Part shown: positions 7,024 to 9,587 of the stretch, piece after piece | Position numbering within the stretch: position 1 is the first letter of the stretch | Layout: each line of letters opens with the position of its first letter | From: Candidatus Aenigmatarchaeota archaeon | GTDB taxonomy: Archaea; Aenigmatarchaeota; Aenigmatarchaeia; GW2011-AR5 | DNA length: 9,587 bases | NCBI GenBank assembly: GCA_016202875.1 | Contig: JACQNX010000070.1 | Span: 1 to 9,587, forward strand | Direction: 5' to 3' | Translations under genes and position numbers: made by a program | The notes under the pieces: generated by a model | What the model was told of the DNA's origin: nothing | What the model saw: the letters and a program-made list of their open reading frames with translations, nothing else | Databases searched by the model: none

Positions 7024-7440
7024 CTACTCAATCTTCTCCTTGTATCGCATCTCGCCGTGGTCGCATCTGCCGCACACGAAGTCGTTGAATATGCCGAAGA
7101 ATGTCCGCGAGAAATCGCGGCATGCATCTGTCATCACATGCTTGCCCAAGGGCGTGACATGATAGATAATCTTTCTTTCCTGCTCGTCCCTCTTTACAAG
7201 TTCCAGTTCCTCAAGCCTCTGCAAAGTCGGATATAGTGTTCCTTGAGTGATTGTCGTCTTTTTGAGATTATTCAGGTCCTTCATGAGGTCGTAGCCATGC
7301 GTGCTCTTCCTGCTCAGCAGCCACAAGACCTGCATCTGCAGCATGCCGAGCTCAATCTCAGAGGGTTTTCTTTCTTTGTGAGAAGCGGGATGATATGATG
7401 TAATTTCTCCCTTGACCGCAATATGTTTGTCAACAGACAT
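7024..7440 (-). CDS. PadR-family transcriptional regulator with C-terminal cysteine cluster
   Basis: Winged helix-turn-helix regulator of the PadR family. The DNA-binding domain covers about residues 28-103: LGMLQMQVLWLLSRKSTHGYDL is helix 1-2, TITQGTLYPTLQRLEELELV the recognition helix region, and RKIIYHVTPLGKHVM the wing. The 138-residue length fits PadR subfamily 1. The C-terminal segment DACRDF...FVCGRCDHGE holds Cys107, Cys123, Cys126 and His128, a C-x15-C-x2-C-x-H arrangement that could bind Fe, Zn or an Fe-S cluster; this is not a general PadR feature. It is the first gene of the suf operon, so it probably regulates suf and itself (inference). ATG 7440 was chosen because a TATA-like box is centred 27 bases upstream, giving a leaderless transcript. 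The frame is open up to 7677, but that extension crosses the promoter and the divergent gene start and shows no domain. Confidence 0.9.
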   Translation of the reverse strand: MSVDKHIAVKGEITSYHPASHKERKPSEIELGMLQMQVLWLLSRKSTHGYDLMKDLNNLKKTTITQGTLYPTLQRLEELELVKRDEQERKIIYHVTPLGKHVMTDACRDFSRTFFGIFNDFVCGRCDHGEMRYKEKIE

Positions 7441-7463
7441 ATCTATAAGCATACACAAGCATG

Positions 7464-7471
7464 TATTTAAA
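7464..7471 (-). promoter_or_regulatory. TATA box of the suf operon (leaderless promoter)
   Basis: TTTAAATA on the minus strand, centred about 27 bases before ATG 7440. This is the standard archaeal TATA-to-start distance, so the transcript should begin at or very near the first codon. No Shine-Dalgarno site lies between, consistent with a leaderless mRNA. A short imperfect inverted repeat, ATACA-N6-TGTAT (7451-7466), overlaps its downstream side. Confidence 0.75.
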
Positions 7472-7493
7472 CTTTTAGCTTTTCCTAAAAGTT
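7470..7493. promoter_or_regulatory. Candidate operator: perfect 9-base inverted repeat at suf promoter
   Basis: AACTTTTAG (7470-7478), a six-base spacer CTTTTC, then CTAAAAGTT (7485-7493). All nine base pairs match. It overlaps the last two bases of the suf TATA box and covers the position of the B recognition element just upstream, so a protein bound here would block TBP/TFB. The 24-base dyad suits a dimeric winged-helix protein, and the obvious candidate is the adjacent PadR-family regulator. The repeat is plain to see; its role as operator is inferred. Confidence 0.6.
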
Positions 7494-7497
7494 CAGA

Positions 7498-7544
7498 GTT
7501 CGCTCTAACAGTGTTTGCTCTAAAAACAGAAAGCTCGAAGCTCG
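7498..7544. repeat. Short direct repeats in the divergent promoter region
   Basis: Two kinds of direct repeat lie between the suf promoter and the divergent gene promoter. GTTCGCTCTAA (7498-7508) recurs as GTTTGCTCTAA (7513-7523), 10 of 11 matching with a 15-base period. AAGCTCG is repeated in tandem at 7531-7537 and 7538-7544. They could be additional regulator sites or chance. Confidence 0.4.
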
Positions 7545-7567
7545 CAATTTGATATCCCGCACATGCA

Positions 7568-7575
7568 TTTAAAAA
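7568..7575 (+). promoter_or_regulatory. TATA box of the HExxH protein gene (leaderless promoter)
   Basis: TTTAAAAA on the plus strand, centred about 26-27 bases before ATG 7598, with no ribosome binding site between. This implies a leaderless transcript and supports that ATG as the start. The box lies about 100 bases from the divergent suf TATA box. Confidence 0.7.
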
Positions 7576-7597
7576 TTTATCTGAAATTCTAGACATC

Positions 7598-8056
7598 ATG
7601 AACGATTTGGCCAAAATTCGCAACAGGTTATTAAAGGAAGGATTTCCAGACTTGCTAGACGAAGATATCTCTGTCAAATATGCCCGCTGTAAACCTTACT
7701 TTGACTATGACGGCTCGTCAAAGAAAGGCTATCGCATAAGAGCATGCCTTGAAATGAGAAGAGCTCCTCTGCAAGCCGTAGAAGGTGGGTTGGCTCATGA
7801 GTTATGTCATATAGCCACTGAGAAGTTTTTAGGGAAAAAACAGAGGAAACAGGATGTTAAACTCAACAAAAAATCCAAAAGGTATAGGACACTTGATGAA
7901 AGAGACACAGACCTGAGGGTAATTCTGCGTGGCTATGGCAGGCAGCTCCTAGCCCTTTTGCAGTATGCTGAAAGGAAAGGCGACACGTACCATAAGGATG
8001 ATGGTCTGTCTGCACGAGAAGTTGAGAAACTTCTGTATGGAATTCCACGGTCATAA
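7598..8056 (+). CDS. Small HExxH zinc-metallopeptidase-like protein (152 aa)
   Basis: Probable zinc-dependent protein. GGLAHELCHIATEKFLG (residues 63-79) holds an HExxH motif (His67, Glu68, His71), the zinc ligands and catalytic Glu of gluzincin-type peptidases. A third ligand could come from LDERDTDLRVILRGYGRQLL (99-118): Glu101 or Asp105 lies about 30-34 residues downstream, and the VI-x-RGYG-x2-LL context resembles small archaeal metallopeptidase-like proteins that I recall only loosely. There is no signal peptide or membrane segment, so it is cytoplasmic. The central KKQRKQDVKLNKKSKRYR stretch is strongly basic. ATG 7598 follows a leaderless promoter. The gene is divergent from the suf operon and shares its 157-base control region, which may mean shared regulation, but a link to Fe-S assembly is unproven. 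Substrate unknown. Confidence 0.8.
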   Translation: MNDLAKIRNRLLKEGFPDLLDEDISVKYARCKPYFDYDGSSKKGYRIRACLEMRRAPLQAVEGGLAHELCHIATEKFLGKKQRKQDVKLNKKSKRYRTLDERDTDLRVILRGYGRQLLALLQYAERKGDTYHKDDGLSAREVEKLLYGIPRS

Positions 8057-8126
8057 ATAAATAATAGAACATCTGCCTACTATGCGCGCAGAGAAGAAGA
8101 AAAGCTAACTAATGTCTTTGATATAT

Positions 8127-8570
8127 CTAGCAGGATGTCAGGGCAAATTTTTCTTCCCCGCGCTTTTTCTTCCGCCTCTTTTCTTGCCTGACTGTAAAGA
8201 GCATACGTTCCCGGAGAAGGCGGAAGTCTGTATCCATATACATGACAAAGATGTTGTGCTCTTCTTCTTCCCTGACGAGACCAAGCTGTTTTTCTCTATT
8301 GATCAAGCAAAAGATATAGTCTGTGAGCTCTTTGAAGCCAGTAAGCCTGTCTTTTGGCGTCAAATAATTTGACAGGGCGCTGGGTAATGCCTGATGTTTC
8401 TCCCTAGAATACCAGCTTGTTTCTTTGCCTCTGACAGATTTGTAGACCTGCATGGTCTGGCCGTCAGAGCTCGCCTGGTAAGTATAACCTTCATCAGGGT
8501 CCCATGCCCTGAAAAATTTCCACTTCGCGCTTCCTGCCTGAGCTGATCCTATCTCTATCCAGTTTGCCAT
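8127..8570 (-). CDS. Hypothetical protein (147 aa)
   Basis: Not recognised. Starting at MANWIEIGSAQAG, residues 1-60 are rich in Trp, Tyr and Gly (AKWKFFRAWDPDEGYTYQASSDGQTMQVYK), suggesting a small beta-rich fold. A helical centre follows (LTGFKELTDYIFCLIN, about 77-92), then a charged tail with a basic run (RQEKRRKKKRGEEK) and a terminal Cys. There is no signal peptide, membrane segment or known catalytic motif. ATG 8570 is preferred over 8612 because GGTGAT lies just upstream, although the spacing is short; the longer form would add a hydrophobic MMTFFFLELVLGDG. A TATA-like TTTTAAAC (8656-8663) would give a leader of about 60 bases. It converges on the HExxH gene, 70 bases apart. Confidence 0.7.
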   Translation of the reverse strand: MANWIEIGSAQAGSAKWKFFRAWDPDEGYTYQASSDGQTMQVYKSVRGKETSWYSREKHQALPSALSNYLTPKDRLTGFKELTDYIFCLINREKQLGLVREEEEHNIFVMYMDTDFRLLRERMLFTVRQEKRRKKKRGEEKFALTSC

Positions 8571-8612
8571 ACCATCACCAAGAACCAGTTCCAAAAAGAA
8601 AAATGTCATCAC

Positions 8613-8725
8613 TGTGTGCTAATCGTAATTGAGAAAACTTCTTAAGGCAAATGGGTTTAAAAGCGCCTGGAATGACGGCAAATGCGACCTCGTGAGCGTA
8701 GCGAACAGAGTTGAGAATTCGGCGC
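8613..8725. other. Intergenic region with widely spaced inverted repeat
   Basis: No gene is seen here. AAGCGCC (8661-8667) is perfectly complementary to GGCGCTT (8721-8727), enclosing 53 bases. The enclosed sequence includes GTGAGCGTAGCGAAC (8692-8706), which resembles short GAGCG-x-AGCGAAC elements often seen between genes in archaeal genomes. TTTAAAAG (8656-8663), readable as a TATA box on either strand, abuts the left arm, and a TATAATTTTT tract follows the right arm. It could be a small structured RNA, a terminator-like element for the upstream minus-strand gene, or a dispersed repeat. None can be chosen from one copy. Confidence 0.35.
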
Positions 8726-9430
8726 TTATAATTTTTCAATAAATCCATCAGGTTTAATGATAAAAGTGGAACCAGATGCGTCAGTTTCTAATGCTCTATC
8801 AACTATTGCTTTTGCTACAACTTTTGGATCTGCTAATCCTTCAGGAGTGAAGCTCAATATTGTGGATGCTTCTCCGGCATTTTGAAATGATTTTCTTACT
8901 TCCCAATATCCTGGAGTATCCATGGTTGGAACACAATAATGATTGATTTGGATTCTTTGATTTCTTTGAGCAAAATCTTCTGTTAATGCCCGTAAAGCAT
9001 GTTTAGATACAGTGTATGGAACGAGTTCATCACACCCATTTTTGTATGACCATTGACTGCCGATTGTTAATGCTCTTGGATGATTGGAAACATGAAGTAA
9101 ATTAGATAGTTCTTGAAGTGCTAGTGCAACATATGTAACATTTTTTGAAAGTGTTTGGCTCCAATCATCAATGGTCAAATCTTTAGAAAATTTTGCTCTT
9201 GTAAAACCGGCAACGCATGCCAAAAAGTCTAAGGTGTCATACTCAGATTTTATTCTTTGAAGAGTTTCATGCCAAGAATTCAAATCTCCTACGTCACAAG
9301 AATAGTGGGGGCGGTTTTCGTATCCAGAAGCGGAACGGCTGACAGTAATTAAATCGTATCCCCTATCCAAAAGTTGGTCTGATAGTTCTTTCCCAAAGCC
9401 TCTGGTTCCACCAATAACTAATGATTTCAT
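8726..9430 (-). CDS. Short-chain dehydrogenase/reductase (234 aa)
   Basis: NAD(P)-dependent oxidoreductase of the classical SDR family with a Rossmann fold. The cofactor glycine motif is IGGTRGFGKEL (residues 6-16; a TG-x3-G-x-G variant). Arg32 after the second strand favours NADP. Asp46 in CDVGDL follows the third strand, CVAGFT (72-77) replaces the NNAG motif, Asn97 lies in SKNVTY, Ser125 in TIGSQWSY is the likely catalytic serine, and Tyr139-x3-Lys143 (YTVSK) is the catalytic pair. The length is typical and the protein should be cytoplasmic. The substrate cannot be told. A TATA-like TTTATGAA (9455-9462) is centred about 28 bases before ATG 9430, so it is probably leaderless and alone. A sampled row is 33% G+C, lower than the suf exteins, and codon use leans to A/T, so it may have been acquired. 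No link to suf is evident. Confidence 0.92.
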   Translation of the reverse strand: MKSLVIGGTRGFGKELSDQLLDRGYDLITVSRSASGYENRPHYSCDVGDLNSWHETLQRIKSEYDTLDFLACVAGFTRAKFSKDLTIDDWSQTLSKNVTYVALALQELSNLLHVSNHPRALTIGSQWSYKNGCDELVPYTVSKHALRALTEDFAQRNQRIQINHYCVPTMDTPGYWEVRKSFQNAGEASTILSFTPEGLADPKVVAKAIVDRALETDASGSTFIIKPDGFIEKL

Positions 9431-9454
9431 ATTAACTAAATAGTAGTAAACTTA

Positions 9455-9462
9455 TTCATAAA
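9455..9462 (-). promoter_or_regulatory. Possible TATA box of the SDR gene
   Basis: TTTATGAA on the minus strand, centred about 28 bases before ATG 9430 with no ribosome site between. The match is weaker than for the two promoters around 7464 and 7568. Confidence 0.45.
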
Positions 9463-9480
9463 GGTTTCGGGTATCTATTC

Positions 9481-9505
9481 AGCCTAGAGAAGTGAATTCT
9501 AGGCT
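9481..9505. repeat. Perfect 8-base hairpin repeat
   Basis: AGCCTAGA (9481-9488), a nine-base loop, then TCTAGGCT (9498-9505), all eight pairs matching. It lies about 20 bases upstream of the SDR TATA box and 39 bases before the ATG of the edge-cut plus-strand frame. It could be an operator for either gene or a subterminal hairpin of an insertion sequence. It has no T-tract, so a terminator is unlikely. Confidence 0.5.
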
Positions 9506-9544
9506 ACCAAAAACGATAAACGATAGAAAGGGCTATTTCTGAAG

Positions 9545-9587
9545 ATGGATCTAGAATCGATGAGCAAGAGGGAACTTATTGCATTGA
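9545..9587 (+). CDS. Possible 5' end of a plus-strand gene, cut by window edge
   Basis: ATG 9545 opens 14 codons (MDLESMSKRELIAL) with no stop before the edge. The LESMSKRELIAL pattern resembles the N-terminal helix of several transposase families, for example IS66-type proteins beginning with SKEELI-like motifs, but the match is too short to trust. No clear TATA box or strong ribosome site precedes it. The hairpin at 9481-9505 just upstream would suit an insertion-sequence end. Both coding status and identity are tentative. Confidence 0.35.
   Translation, partial: MDLESMSKRELIAL

Noticed and set aside
7011..7127. Longer form of the small protein starting at 7127
   Set aside because: The extra 39 residues lie within the PadR coding region and are Arg/Ser/Thr-rich shadow sequence. 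The ATG at 7010 has its own ribosome site.
7441..7677. N-terminal extension of the PadR regulator to an ATG at 7677
   Set aside because: It would run through the TATA box, the dyad and the start of the divergent gene. It has no recognisable domain, and the family's normal length fits the start at 7440.
8661..8727. tRNA gene
   Set aside because: The seven-base outer stem and the size hint at one, but there is no TTCRANNC-type T-loop or usable anticodon arm, and no CCA-end context.
1..9587. CRISPR array or rRNA
   Set aside because: No regularly spaced repeats of suitable length and no rRNA-like conserved segments were seen.

Overview
The window looks archaeal. Several genes have a TATA-like box (TTTAAATA, TTTAAAAA or TTTATGAA) centred about 27-28 bases before the start codon with no Shine-Dalgarno site between, which is the usual leaderless archaeal layout. 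Genes inside the operon instead have GGAG or GGTGA ribosome binding sites. No bacterial -35/-10 promoter stands out. The lineage cannot be fixed from this sequence; an uncultivated archaeon would fit.

Positions 7440 down to 1 hold one long minus-strand SUF iron-sulfur cluster assembly operon. Its order is: PadR-family regulator (7440-7024), unknown 77-residue protein (7010-6777), sufC ATPase (6790-6032), unknown single-span membrane protein (6004-5309), sufB (5307-2749), sufD (2642-1509), two tandem paralogous proteins of unknown function (1512-1168 and 1171-824), and the cysteine desulfurase sufS (818 running off the left edge). Most junctions overlap or nearly touch. The exception is a 106-base gap before sufD.

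The most striking feature is a 382-residue intein inside SufB (DNA 3457-4602). It has splicing motifs at both ends and a two-motif LAGLIDADG homing endonuclease, and it sits directly before the SufB cysteine equivalent to the sulfur-accepting Cys254 of the E. coli protein. SufB therefore cannot work until the intein splices out. The intein DNA is visibly more AT-rich than the flanking exteins.

The suf promoter carries a perfect 9-base inverted repeat against its TATA box. The first gene, the PadR regulator, has a C-terminal C-x15-C-x2-C-x-H cluster. Together they suggest a metal- or cluster-sensing, self-regulated suf repressor (inference).

Divergent from the operon is a leaderless gene for a small HExxH zinc-protease-like protein (7598-8056). 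Beyond it lie an unrecognised minus-strand protein (8127-8570), an intergenic stretch with a widely spaced 7-base inverted repeat (8661-8727), an AT-rich short-chain dehydrogenase/reductase (8726-9430, minus), a perfect 8-base hairpin (9481-9505), and the possible first 14 codons of a plus-strand gene cut by the right edge (9545).

Together, SufS would supply sulfur, SufB-SufC-SufD would form the scaffold and ATPase complex, and four unrecognised proteins in the same operon are candidate accessory factors.
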